DNA from: Pyrinomonadaceae bacterium
Lineage (GTDB): Bacteria > Acidobacteriota > Blastocatellia > Pyrinomonadales > Pyrinomonadaceae
Length of the DNA stretch: 64,000 nucleotides
Reading direction: 5' to 3'
NCBI GenBank assembly: GCA_036277115.1
Contig: DASUNM010000015.1
Location: forward strand, 1-64,000
The notes beneath the pieces were generated by a model, which was not told the origin of the DNA, ran no database searches, and saw only the letters and a list, made by a program, of their open reading frames with translations. This document shows, piece by piece, positions 33,379 to 41,502 of this stretch (position 1 is its first letter; every line of letters starts with the position of its first letter). A program made the position numbers and the translations under genes.

Positions 33379-34969
33379 AACACAGACGACGCGACGCACA
33401 CTGTTCGCGCTGGCATTTTGTCTGACGGCGACGTTAGTGACCTCGACTACGTGCCGGCGTCGCAGCGACAGCTTCGTGATCGTCCTGTCCGACAACATCA
33501 AGACCATCGATCCGATTGGCTCGCCCACCGTGGATGCGGCCAGCGAGCGCGTGCGGGTGCTGATGTTCAACTCACTCGTTAAGAAAAACGATCAGTTTGA
33601 CTACGTTCCCGAGCTGGCGTCGAACATTCAGCGTTCCGAGGACGGCCTGACATTTACCTTCACGCTGCGCGACGGTGTGACATTCCATGACGGCCGGCAG
33701 TTCACTTCGGCTGATGCGAAATACACCGTCGATACTGTTTTGGCGAACCAGTTTGCGAAGTCGGCGAGTTTCTTCGAAGGCGCGGGCGCGAATCGGACGG
33801 GCTACATCAAGAGCGTTGAGGCACCTGATGCGCGCACGCTGGTAATCACGCTGACCAAACCATGGACTGGTCTGCTGCCGAATTTGGTTCCGATTGCCGT
33901 CATTCCAAAGGACAGCTACGAATCACAGAAGACCCATCCGCTCGGCACAGGTCCATTCAAGTTCAAGAGTTACGATCAATCGCAGCAGGTGGTCGATCTC
34001 GAAGCGAATACGAGCTACTGGGACGGCCCTCCGCAAATGGCCACCTTGCGCGCGCGCGTAATCAGCGACTCAAACGCGATGCAGGCCGAGCTGCAAAGCG
34101 GTCGCGTGGATATCGCGCCGCTGCCGACAAGTCTTTCGCCGGACGCGATCAAAGCGCTTGGCTCGAATCCGAACCTGACCGTACATCAATTCACCGGCTC
34201 GAATGTAAACCTGCTCACCTTCAACACGAGCGAAGCTCCACTTAATAACGTAAAGGTGCGACAGGCGATCGCTCATGCCGTCGATCGTGAAGGTCTGATA
34301 CGTGATCTGCTATTGGGTCAGGGCAAGATCGCCCATTCCATTCTGCCCGAATCGTCATGGGCGTACACGCCCGGTCAGACTTACAACTTCGATCCCGCGA
34401 TGGCGAAAAGGCTTCTGGACGAAGCAGGGTTGCGCGATCCGGATGGCGACGGCCCGCAAATGCGCATCAGCAAACCAATTCTCTTTCGTATTTCCGGCAG
34501 CAGCGCGCCGGCCAGGCAATACGCCGGAGTCATTCAAAATTATCTAAAGAACGTCGGCTTGCCCGTTTCGATCGAGGCAACAGAATTCAATGTGATGCTC
34601 GAGTTCATTCGCCGGGGCCAGTTTCAGATGCAATATGGCCAATGGGTGGGCGGCAATCAGGATCCGATCTTCTATCGCGATCTGTTTGCGACGTCAGAGA
34701 TTCCCACGGAAACGCGGGCGTCGCGTAATCGCAGCCGCTACAGTAATGCGGAACTCGATCAGATTCTGACTGAAGCCGCGAACACATACGACCATGAAAA
34801 AGCGAAACCACTGTACGCGCGGGCGCAGGAGATTGTGAGCCGCGACGCGCCCATTCTTCCGCTTTGGTATCAGGCGAACATGGTGATCGCGAAAAAGACC
34901 GTGGGCAACATTAACGTCAACGCGAGCGGCGATTGGGGATTCGTGAAGAATCTAACAGTTCAACGTTAA
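33368..34969 (+). CDS. ABC transporter substrate-binding lipoprotein, family 5 (oligopeptide type)
   Basis: The 533 residues match the SBP_bac_5 family. An N-terminal lipoprotein-like signal ends in TSTTC at about 29. KTIDPIGSPT, FTLRDGVTFHDGRQFTSADA, HPLGTGPFKFKSY and RQAIAHAVDREGLI follow. It should bind peptides or similar solutes in the periplasm for an Opp/Dpp-type importer, but no permease or ATPase for it is in the window. The ATG has GGGAGA upstream and overlaps the nagZ end by 11 bases. Coupling to nagZ suggests capture of murein peptides. Confidence 0.92.
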   Translation: MSRRTQTTRRTLFALAFCLTATLVTSTTCRRRSDSFVIVLSDNIKTIDPIGSPTVDAASERVRVLMFNSLVKKNDQFDYVPELASNIQRSEDGLTFTFTLRDGVTFHDGRQFTSADAKYTVDTVLANQFAKSASFFEGAGANRTGYIKSVEAPDARTLVITLTKPWTGLLPNLVPIAVIPKDSYESQKTHPLGTGPFKFKSYDQSQQVVDLEANTSYWDGPPQMATLRARVISDSNAMQAELQSGRVDIAPLPTSLSPDAIKALGSNPNLTVHQFTGSNVNLLTFNTSEAPLNNVKVRQAIAHAVDREGLIRDLLLGQGKIAHSILPESSWAYTPGQTYNFDPAMAKRLLDEAGLRDPDGDGPQMRISKPILFRISGSSAPARQYAGVIQNYLKNVGLPVSIEATEFNVMLEFIRRGQFQMQYGQWVGGNQDPIFYRDLFATSEIPTETRASRNRSRYSNAELDQILTEAANTYDHEKAKPLYARAQEIVSRDAPILPLWYQANMVIAKKTVGNINVNASGDWGFVKNLTVQR

Positions 34970-35304
34970 GCCTGCTGGTAAGCGTCCATCATCATCTGCA
35001 GCTTGGACTGCATCTCGCTCGAGACTCCTACAAACTCGACGCCCGCGCCGGTAGGGGGCGCGCCTTCCATGACTCGCAACTGATATCGAATGGCGCCTTT
35101 GACGTTAATCGCGCCGGTCGTCTCTCCGCGCAGCCGCAAATGGATTTCATCACCGCGACTCAATTCGCGCTTCGTGGCGAGGAAGCATCCACTCACGCTC
35201 AGGCTGGTTATTTTGTCGTAATACTCGCACTCGGCGCTCCGGCCCCAGTCGGCAAAGAAGTCGACGGTGACCCGTGGATGACTGCGTAGCTCGCTGTAGT
35301 CCAT
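34966..35304 (-). CDS. PilZ domain protein
   Basis: The 112-residue PilZ domain has the RSHPR motif near the start and SLSVSGCF in place of the usual D/NxSxxG, so the two c-di-GMP contact motifs are present with Ser for Asp. The C-terminus is GAGVEFVGVSSEMQSKLQ. ATG 35304 is preferred, because the frame upstream to 35349 is made of the TGGCACAG repeat. Its stop overlaps the convergent peptide-binding protein gene by four bases. It probably acts as a c-di-GMP receptor. The HD-GYP/GGDEF protein at 62484 is a possible enzyme of the same signal. Confidence 0.85.
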   Translation of the reverse strand: MDYSELRSHPRVTVDFFADWGRSAECEYYDKITSLSVSGCFLATKRELSRGDEIHLRLRGETTGAINVKGAIRYQLRVMEGAPPTGAGVEFVGVSSEMQSKLQMMMDAYQQA

Positions 35305-35324
35305 GCTATTTGAGTGCGCCCGTA

Positions 35325-35350
35325 TGGCACAGACTTCAGTCTCTGCCACC
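35325..35350. repeat. TGGCACAG repeat (single arm)
   Basis: TGGCACAGACTTCAGTCTCT and GCCACC form one palindromic arm of the family seen at 25074-25134 and 58701-58759. It lies just upstream of the PilZ start codon. Confidence 0.75.
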
Positions 35351-35369
35351 AGTTTGATGGCACTTTAAC

Positions 35370-35987
35370 CTAGTTTCCCCGTAACGCTACTTGAATTTTG
35401 TCCCACGCGATTGCGCCTTCGCGAACCAGCTTAACTTCAACACCGGCGGCATCAACCACAGAAGACGGCTGATCCGTTTTCGTAGTGCCACCGTCCACAA
35501 TTAAGTCCACACTCTCGCCAAAGTACTTCGCCGCTTCTGCTAAAGATCGCGCGGCCGGCTCGCCGGAAAGGTTAGCACTGGTCGCGGTTAGTGCGCCGCC
35601 GCAGGCCCGCACAAGTGAGCGGACTCCTTCATCATCCGGCAAACGCACGCCGACAGAATTAGTGCCTGCCGTCAGTTCGCTCGGCAATTTGCGGGCGGCT
35701 TTACCGATGATTGTCAGGGCACCCGGCCAGAATTGTTTCGCAAGCTCGTCGAACGTTGCCGAACGTTCTTCAATTAACCGGCCAAGTTGTTCCGCGTCAC
35801 TGATGAGCACGAGAATCGGCTTGTTCCCTTCCCTTCCTTTTAAGTCCTTAACTTTCTGAACTGCAGAAGCGTTGAAAGGGTCGGCGCCCAGGCCATAGAA
35901 GGTATCGGTGCGAAACGCGATGACGCCGCCGCGCGCAATTATCTCGACGACGAGCGATATGTTTTCGCTGTTCTGCGGAAGAATCAC
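35370..35987 (-). CDS. tsaC: L-threonylcarbamoyladenylate synthase (TsaC/YrdC/Sua5 family)
   Basis: The 205-residue YrdC-fold enzyme makes threonylcarbamoyl-AMP from threonine, bicarbonate and ATP for the t6A tRNA modification. It shows GGVIAFRTDTFYGLGADPF, KGREGNKPILVLI, WPGALTIIG, VGVRLPDDE and the SANLSGEPAA segment, in the normal order. It starts at GTG 35987. It is a short form without the Sua5 C-terminal domain. Confidence 0.94.
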   Translation of the reverse strand: MILPQNSENISLVVEIIARGGVIAFRTDTFYGLGADPFNASAVQKVKDLKGREGNKPILVLISDAEQLGRLIEERSATFDELAKQFWPGALTIIGKAARKLPSELTAGTNSVGVRLPDDEGVRSLVRACGGALTATSANLSGEPAARSLAEAAKYFGESVDLIVDGGTTKTDQPSSVVDAAGVEVKLVREGAIAWDKIQVALRGN

Positions 35988-36044
35988 GAGTGTCCCAGGG
36001 TCTGGCCGAATGTCGAACGTTACGGTCCGCGCCGTAGGCGCGAA

Positions 36045-36163
36045 AATGTTTATAGCTCATGGCGCCGCTTAACTAAAACGCACTCGGCGAGGAGCAACGC
36101 CCCTCGCCGAGTAGAAAAACCTAAATGACGATCTGTTTCTATAAATTCGGCTGCTACGGAGCC
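36045..36163. repeat. MITE-like element related to 9607-9751
   Basis: AATGTTTATAGC (36045-36056) repeats the end of the element at 9607. The other end is the degraded TTTCTATAAATTCGG (about 36134-36148), followed by the CGGCTGCTACGGAGCCG palindrome. A terminator-like hairpin (36082-36112) lies within it. The gap 35988-36198 holds no ORF. Confidence 0.6.
36082..36112 (-). terminator. Candidate rho-independent terminator after the O-methyltransferase gene
   Basis: ACTCGGCGAGG (36082-36092) pairs perfectly with CCTCGCCGAGT (36102-36112). Read on the minus strand, GCGTTTTAG follows, giving a short T-tract 87 bases beyond the stop codon. Confidence 0.6.
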
Positions 36164-36198
36164 GTCGAATCCACGTCGCGTCGACACCGGCTCTGGGA

Positions 36199-36855
36199 TT
36201 ATTTGATCTTCACGCCATAGCCGAGCCCGTCTCCAACCGGCAAGACCACTGCGCGTAACTGAGGATGATTGACGAAGTATGGATTGAATTCGCGCAGAGC
36301 CTCGGTAGAAGTTTTATAATCGTTTAGTTCGTTGTGGCCCGCGACGCGTCCGCCCCAAAGCAAGTTGTCGCAGATGACAACACCGCCCGTGCGCAGCTTG
36401 GGGAGGCTGAGATCGAGATAGCCTCGATACTCTTCTTTCACCGCGTCGATGAACACGAGATCGAATGTCTCGTTAAGTTGCGGAATGACGTCGAGAGCGT
36501 ACCCGATTTCGATCTGCACTTGCTCGCCAATACCTGCACGGGTGAAATAGCCTTTCGCGGCCGTGATCATTTCATCGCTCGGGTCGATCGTGACAACGCG
36601 CCCGTCGCCGCCCATGCCGCGTAAAAGATGGATGACGGAATAGCCAATCGCCATCCCACATTCGAGTGCTCGTTTTGCATTGATGGCGCGGGCAGTGAGT
36701 TCGAGAAACAAAGCCACTTCGCGATCAGCAATCGGCACGCGATGCTCCGCGGCATAACGCTCCATCTCAGCAAGCAGATCATCGCTCGCCGGCAGGATGC
36801 CGTCGAGATATTCCGCCTGCTCACGTTGCAGAATAGCGTCGAGTTTAGCTTTCAA
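36199..36855 (-). CDS. Class I SAM-dependent O-methyltransferase (COMT-like)
   Basis: The 218-residue protein has the Methyltransf_3 pattern: LALFLELTARAINAKRALECG, AIGYSVIHLL, VVTIDPSDEM, FDLVFIDAVKEEYRGYL with the metal-binding Asp, and GGVVICDNLLWGGRV. Relatives methylate catechol-type phenols using Mg, or modify tRNA (TrmR). The start codon is TTG 36855, overlapping the stop of the response regulator gene, so translation is probably coupled. The substrate is unknown. Confidence 0.9.
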   Translation of the reverse strand: MKAKLDAILQREQAEYLDGILPASDDLLAEMERYAAEHRVPIADREVALFLELTARAINAKRALECGMAIGYSVIHLLRGMGGDGRVVTIDPSDEMITAAKGYFTRAGIGEQVQIEIGYALDVIPQLNETFDLVFIDAVKEEYRGYLDLSLPKLRTGGVVICDNLLWGGRVAGHNELNDYKTSTEALREFNPYFVNHPQLRAVVLPVGDGLGYGVKIK

Positions 36856-38303
36856 TTGTCGTTCTTTTCCTGCGGGCCTTCACCCACTGCGACATAGCGT
36901 CGTCCCAGTCCCAGCTCTCTTAACTTATGCTGCAGAGACTGGCGATGCATGCCCAAAACGGAGGCGGCGCGGGTGACGTTGCCACCTGACTCTTCTAAAC
37001 ACCTGGCAATGTAACGGCGCTCGAACTCCCGTCGATCATCACGAAAATCTGATGTGTAAGGAACGACCAGTCCGCCGTTCAACGAAGCATCATTTGATTG
37101 CGCTGCTTTGGCGGTGATTCCCGTCTCGATCGCGTTTACTTCATCGCCATCAGACATGATTGCGGCGCGCTCAATCGCGTTGCGCAACTCGCGCACGTTG
37201 CCGGGCCAATCGTACTCCACCAATTTTTTCAAAGCGTCACGCCCAATTGGTCGCTCCGGCAAACCGTGACGTTCGGCCGCGTCGCGGGCGAAAGCCGCCG
37301 CCAGCAAGGCAATATCTTCACGCCGCTCGCGCAGTGGAGCGATGTCGATCGTCACCACGCGCAAACGATAGAAGAGATCGGCGCGGAAGTTTCCCTTTTC
37401 GATCTCTTCTTCCAAAGCTCGATGCGTCGCGCTCACAATCCGCACGTCGACCGGAATGGATTCATCGCCGCCGAGCCGTTCAATGCGTCTTTCTTCCAGC
37501 GCGCGCAGAAGCTTCGCCTGCACATTGGCGCTCATGTCGCCGATTTCGTCCAGGAACAACGTGCCGCCGTTAGCCTGCTCGAATTTGCCCTTGCGACGCG
37601 TGGCAGCGCCCGTAAAAGCGCCCTTTTCGTGGCCAAAAAGCTCAGATTCAATCAGTTCCGACGGCAGGGCCGCGCAGTTCACCGCCACGAATGCTCCGCC
37701 GCTGCGCGTGCTGCTCCGGTCGTGCAACTCGCGCGCAACCAGTTCCTTGCCGGTCCCCGATTCGCCTCGAACGAGCACCGTTGCGTCCGTGTCGGCGACC
37801 TTCTCGATCATCCCACGCACGCGCTGCATCGCTTCTGAGTTACCCAGCAAAGCACCGCGTTGCGAACTCTCGATTTCAATTCGCCGACGCAGCGACTGGT
37901 TCTCGCGACGGAGCTGAATATTCTCGAAAGCGTTCTTGACGACGAGGCGCAGATCGTCCACCTCGAATGGCTTTGAGAGATAGTCGTACGCGCCGCTCTT
38001 CACGGCTTCAACCGCCAGCCGTTCGGAGCCGTGGGCCGTGATGATGATCACGTGTGGCGCTTCAGCTTTCGCAGCTTCGGCGTCGCTGTGAATCTGTCTT
38101 AAGAAATCCAGGCCGCTCAATCCCGGCAGATTCACATCCAGCAGCAACAAATCGAATTTCGACGTCCGCATCAAAGCGTGCGCTGACTCAGCGCTCTCAG
38201 CTTCGGCAATGTCGCAGCCAGCCGTCTGCAGTGCGCGGCGCATGCCATAGCGCGCGGCTTCTTCGTCGTCAACAATCAACAAACGCAAATTATTCATACT
38301 CAT
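36852..38303 (-). CDS. Sigma-54-dependent response regulator (NtrC family)
   Basis: The 483-residue product has a receiver domain (about 5-125; DD pair, phospho-Asp in LLLDVNLPG, Lys in YLSKPF), an AAA+ domain (Walker A GESGTGKE, sigma-54 contact loop GAFTGA, Walker B GGTLFLDEIGD) and a Fis-type helix-turn-helix (GNVTRAASVLGMHRQSLQHK). It activates RpoN promoters when phosphorylated. ATG 38303 has GGAG at 6 bases and is preferred to GTG 38315. A membrane histidine kinase gene lies upstream at 39348-41411, the likely partner, with one secreted protein gene between. Confidence 0.95.
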   Translation of the reverse strand: MSMNNLRLLIVDDEEAARYGMRRALQTAGCDIAEAESAESAHALMRTSKFDLLLLDVNLPGLSGLDFLRQIHSDAEAAKAEAPHVIIITAHGSERLAVEAVKSGAYDYLSKPFEVDDLRLVVKNAFENIQLRRENQSLRRRIEIESSQRGALLGNSEAMQRVRGMIEKVADTDATVLVRGESGTGKELVARELHDRSSTRSGGAFVAVNCAALPSELIESELFGHEKGAFTGAATRRKGKFEQANGGTLFLDEIGDMSANVQAKLLRALEERRIERLGGDESIPVDVRIVSATHRALEEEIEKGNFRADLFYRLRVVTIDIAPLRERREDIALLAAAFARDAAERHGLPERPIGRDALKKLVEYDWPGNVRELRNAIERAAIMSDGDEVNAIETGITAKAAQSNDASLNGGLVVPYTSDFRDDRREFERRYIARCLEESGGNVTRAASVLGMHRQSLQHKLRELGLGRRYVAVGEGPQEKNDN

Positions 38304-38442
38304 TCCGGACTCCACAGTTTAATACAGAGCGGGCGAGGACGCTCGCGCCACCTGAGTGTTCCGGCTTTGACCTTGCGCATTCTGTGCCAAAACGTGAAGG
38401 AGGACTTAGTGGAGGGTGCCGCCCGCCCAAATGCGGGAAATA

Positions 38443-38470
38443 AAAAGGAGGCGGGCCAGTAGCCCGCCTC
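38443..38470 (-). terminator. Rho-independent terminator made from a repeat hairpin
   Basis: GAGGCGGGC (38448-38456) pairs with GCCCGCCTC (38462-38470). On the minus strand it is followed at once by CTTTTTATTT. It lies 27 bases past the stop at 38497. The stem matches the GGGCTACTGGCCC repeat family, so a repeat appears to serve as terminator. Confidence 0.85.
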
Positions 38471-38496
38471 GATCAAACCGTAATAGTGACAGTTGC

Positions 38497-39159
38497 TTAA
38501 TTCCCGGAGCGCTTCGCTGAGATCACTACGACGATCGCGTCCCCTGACGGGCCCAGATTGAGAGTCCCGGCGATCACGGGAGAGCCTTCTCGCATACTGA
38601 TGTCCGTGATCAAGCCGACCGACTCGTAGTTAACTACTGGGAAAGTGGTGCTGGAGGTGGATGCATTCGTGATGCTTGATTGCGCAGTGACGATCGGAAC
38701 CTTTGAACCGAATCTGAAGTCGGTCATGCGCACCAGTTCGTTGCCCCGCTCATCCTTGATCCACCGCACTACTGCCCCGAAATGATTAAAGCTCGGGTGG
38801 CCAATAGAGGTCGACACCGGAAGCAGGAATGGGCCGCCCACCCAACTCACTGCCAACCGTTCATTATTCGTGACTCGATTGAGAAACGTGCCGGCCAAAC
38901 TATAGTGCTTAAAGGCCATCGATTCCCGCAGTGTCTTCACTATCGGCTCAAGAATCGGCGGAGTTTTTCCCTCCGGCATCTCCCGGTTCGTGCCCAGAAT
39001 GAGATAGAGGTGAGTATCGAAATTGGTAACATCGGTTGAGGGACGCGTGGCGCGAGCTGGCTGAGTTGACTCCTGACAAACCGCGGCCGGAACCATGAAC
39101 ATGGCTGCCGCACATAGAACGGCAAGACACACGACCACACGAATTCTTATCGAGATCAT
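38497..39159 (-). CDS. Secreted protein of unknown function
   Basis: The 220-residue product has a signal peptide (CLAVLCAAAMFMVPAAVCQ). Its mature part contains THLYLILGTNREM, VKTLRESMAFKHYSLAGTFLNRV and a last segment GSPVIAGTLNLGPSGDAIVVVI. The two-lobed alpha/beta then all-beta pattern somewhat resembles secretin N-domains, but I cannot assign it. AGGAGA precedes the ATG. It lies between the histidine kinase and response regulator genes and ends at its own terminator, so it may be the periplasmic third member of the system. Confidence 0.7.
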   Translation of the reverse strand: MISIRIRVVVCLAVLCAAAMFMVPAAVCQESTQPARATRPSTDVTNFDTHLYLILGTNREMPEGKTPPILEPIVKTLRESMAFKHYSLAGTFLNRVTNNERLAVSWVGGPFLLPVSTSIGHPSFNHFGAVVRWIKDERGNELVRMTDFRFGSKVPIVTAQSSITNASTSSTTFPVVNYESVGLITDISMREGSPVIAGTLNLGPSGDAIVVVISAKRSGN

Positions 39160-39300
39160 TATCGGTTCTCCTTTGTTAGTAGATCAGGTTGCCGATTGCT
39201 CGTCGGCAGGATGAGTGCTCGTCCGTAGGTGTCACGCTGTGGGCATGCAAAAGTTCCAGAGTGTCGGAGCGCGGACGGCGAGGGATTGCAACTTATCAGA

Positions 39301-39340
39301 TTTCAAATCTGAGATCTGAGATCTGAGATTGAGATCTCAA
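39301..39340. repeat. GATCTGAGATCT direct and inverted repeat
   Basis: The stretch repeats ATCTGAG three times (TCAAATCTGAGATCTGAG, then ATCTGAGATT) and ends GAGATCTCAA. AATCTGAGATCT and GAGATCTCA can pair. It is in the 188-base gap between the kinase gene and the secreted protein gene; the rest of the gap shows nothing I can name. Confidence 0.6.
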
Positions 39341-39347
39341 TAGCCGG

Positions 39348-41411
39348 TCAGGCTTCTGACAGTGACACGCGCAGCTCAAAACGCGCGCCTTCGCCGTTGC
39401 TCGAAGGAGCCAGCAAGGCCGAACCACCCGCCTCCTGCATCCGCTTGCGAACGATGGCCAGACCGAGCCCCGTACCTCTCTGCCGCGTCGTGAAAAACGG
39501 TTGCCAAACCTTTTCACGCATCGCTTCCGGAATGCCGGGGCCGGTATCGCTCACAGTAAACAAAAGCGACTGAGCGTCGATATCGCACTCGACTTTCACC
39601 ATGCCTCCGCGCGGCGTGGCCTGCAAACCATTGAGAAGCAAATTGGAAAGCGCGTCACGCACCGCCGAGGTTTGCACACCGTCAAGCTTCCCGTCACAAC
39701 GCGCTACGGATCGAAGGGTCACGCCCTTCTCCTCAGCTTCAGCGCGAAACAGGCTGACCACGGTGCCGACGATCTCCGCGGCGCTGCTCGGCGCAGAGGC
39801 CGGTGTCTGAGTTCGCGCAAAGCTGAGTAGTTGCGTGACTGTGTTGTTCAGGCGATCGGTTTCGCCGACGATTAGACTCAGGTCGCGCGCGTGTTGAGTC
39901 TTGAGCGCTTCGTCCTCGCTCATGACCTGGGCGATTGACTTGATCGCCGATAGCGGATTCTTCACCTCGTGCGCGACCGTCGCCGCCATTTGGCCCAGCG
40001 CAGCGAGACGTTCACCCTCGGCCAGCTTCCGTTCCAGCCGCACGTTCTCTTCCACCAGCCGCCAATCGTCCAGGGCGACCGCGATTTGACCGGCGAGCAC
40101 CTCAAGTACCGCGCGCACGTCGGAAGTTAACGCGCCGGGTGACGCTTCAACCCGCAACGCGCCGATGGTTTGATCCTCGCGCAGCAACGGGTAGGAACTA
40201 AAGAAGGCTTTGTCCTCATCGCCCCTCTCCGCTTGCGGGGAGAAGTTGGGGGTGGGGTCGGCAGGCCGCACCTCCTCTCCCCCTGCCCCCCTCTCCGCAT
40301 GCGGAGAGGGGGAAACGGCTGTGGATTCCCTTGAACTTAATACGATCTTCACCTTCCGCAACGGCAGGGCGCTCGCGATTTGGGTCTCAATAAAACTGAT
40401 CAGTTCAGGCAACTCTCGGAACTGTCCGACTTGCGCGCCCACGCCTGTCATGACATCGCGATACAACGCCGTCTCGCGCTCAAACAGCGAGCGAAACCAT
40501 CTTTCGAGAGCGCCACGCATCGGCGCCGCTAAAAAGGTCAGTCCGAGGATCAGGATGGCTTCGATGACGCCGGCGCGTACGCCGTAACGCGCGTTGGTCC
40601 ACTCACCAATTCGGCGGATGCCGTAAACATAGACGGCCAGGACTACCGCCGCGAAGCTCGCAACCACGAGGCTCTCTTTGATGATCAGTTCAAGGAACCG
40701 ATAACGATAAATGTAGTAAGCGAGGAGCGCCGAAGGCAGCAGCGAGCCAAGATTCGCAAACGTCTGAAGGTACAGCCCGGCGGTCGTTCCGCGTCCCATC
40801 CCGAGTCCAAGCGCCGACAGAATCAGCACCGCGATGCCGAAGAACGAAAATGCGAGCGTGCGCAGGATGCGGCGCTCGCTGGCGGAATCCGCACGGCGCG
40901 CCACCAGTAACTCAGTGATCGCACAGACGCTTAGCGAATAAACGACCCACAGCGCGAACGGCAAAACGAATGAAGACGTTTTCGCGATCATCGGCTGATA
41001 TTCGCCCGACCAGATACGCGGAATGGCGAGAACGAGAAAGATACATGGAAGATAAGACAAGACCGCGCGGATGCGTTCGATGCGATTGAGCGATCTGCCG
41101 TGCGCCCCGGCCCATAGATGCAGATGAACGTGAAGCAGGACCGAATAGCACAGCGTGATGCTGATTACCGCGATCGTGTTCGCGACGCGCAGCGGGATGA
41201 TCCAATCGGCATGTGGCAGTCCAAGCAGACTGCGCAGAGTAACGATCAGATTTCCGCCGTGCCAGCCAACCATGCAGCCCGCCAGCACCAGCAGCAGACG
41301 CTCGACTGTCACCAGGCCGACGCGCTGGCGCAGGAGCACATACCCGAGCCACAGCGGCAGCACGGCGCCCAGGCTGTAACCAATTAGCTGGAGGGCCTCG
41401 AGCAGGGACAT
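39348..41411 (-). CDS. Multi-pass membrane sensor histidine kinase with an in-frame repeat insertion
   Basis: The 687-residue product has about eight membrane helices in residues 5-300, a GAF-like domain (about 310-450), a HisKA domain with phospho-His481 in VAHEVKNPLSAIKS, and an HATPase domain (N-box LSNLLLNGLQA, G1 SDTGPGIPE, G2 GTGLGLAIV). It resembles PrsK-type kinases. Residues about 366-398 (SPSPHAERG, then NFSPQAERG) are encoded by a REP-like repeat pair and sit in a GAF loop. Transcription direction and position suggest it phosphorylates the NtrC-like regulator at 36852-38303. No clear ribosome site is visible before the ATG. Confidence 0.93.
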   Translation of the reverse strand: MSLLEALQLIGYSLGAVLPLWLGYVLLRQRVGLVTVERLLLVLAGCMVGWHGGNLIVTLRSLLGLPHADWIIPLRVANTIAVISITLCYSVLLHVHLHLWAGAHGRSLNRIERIRAVLSYLPCIFLVLAIPRIWSGEYQPMIAKTSSFVLPFALWVVYSLSVCAITELLVARRADSASERRILRTLAFSFFGIAVLILSALGLGMGRGTTAGLYLQTFANLGSLLPSALLAYYIYRYRFLELIIKESLVVASFAAVVLAVYVYGIRRIGEWTNARYGVRAGVIEAILILGLTFLAAPMRGALERWFRSLFERETALYRDVMTGVGAQVGQFRELPELISFIETQIASALPLRKVKIVLSSRESTAVSPSPHAERGAGGEEVRPADPTPNFSPQAERGDEDKAFFSSYPLLREDQTIGALRVEASPGALTSDVRAVLEVLAGQIAVALDDWRLVEENVRLERKLAEGERLAALGQMAATVAHEVKNPLSAIKSIAQVMSEDEALKTQHARDLSLIVGETDRLNNTVTQLLSFARTQTPASAPSSAAEIVGTVVSLFRAEAEEKGVTLRSVARCDGKLDGVQTSAVRDALSNLLLNGLQATPRGGMVKVECDIDAQSLLFTVSDTGPGIPEAMREKVWQPFFTTRQRGTGLGLAIVRKRMQEAGGSALLAPSSNGEGARFELRVSLSEA
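40221..40313. repeat. TIR element inside the histidine kinase gene (copy 2 of CCCTCTCC family)
   Basis: CGCCCCTCTCCGCTTGCGGG starts the left hairpin. A perfect 26-base palindrome centred between 40300 and 40301 (CCCCCTCTCCGCA and TGCGGAGAGGGGG) forms the right hairpin. The ends are inverted relative to each other, as in the copies at 31967 and 49725. The insertion keeps the host frame open. Confidence 0.88.
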
Positions 41412-41502
41412 CGCGGTGTGAGGATACTACTTGAACGGCCGAGTCAGAACCTTTTGGCGCTACGGTTGGGCTGATCCGTGCGCAGAAGCCGGCACTTTCA
41501 AA

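Noticed and set aside
34966-35349. PilZ gene starting at 35349
   Set aside because: The extra N-terminal residues are a translation of the TGGCACAG repeat, and the conserved domain starts right after ATG 35304.
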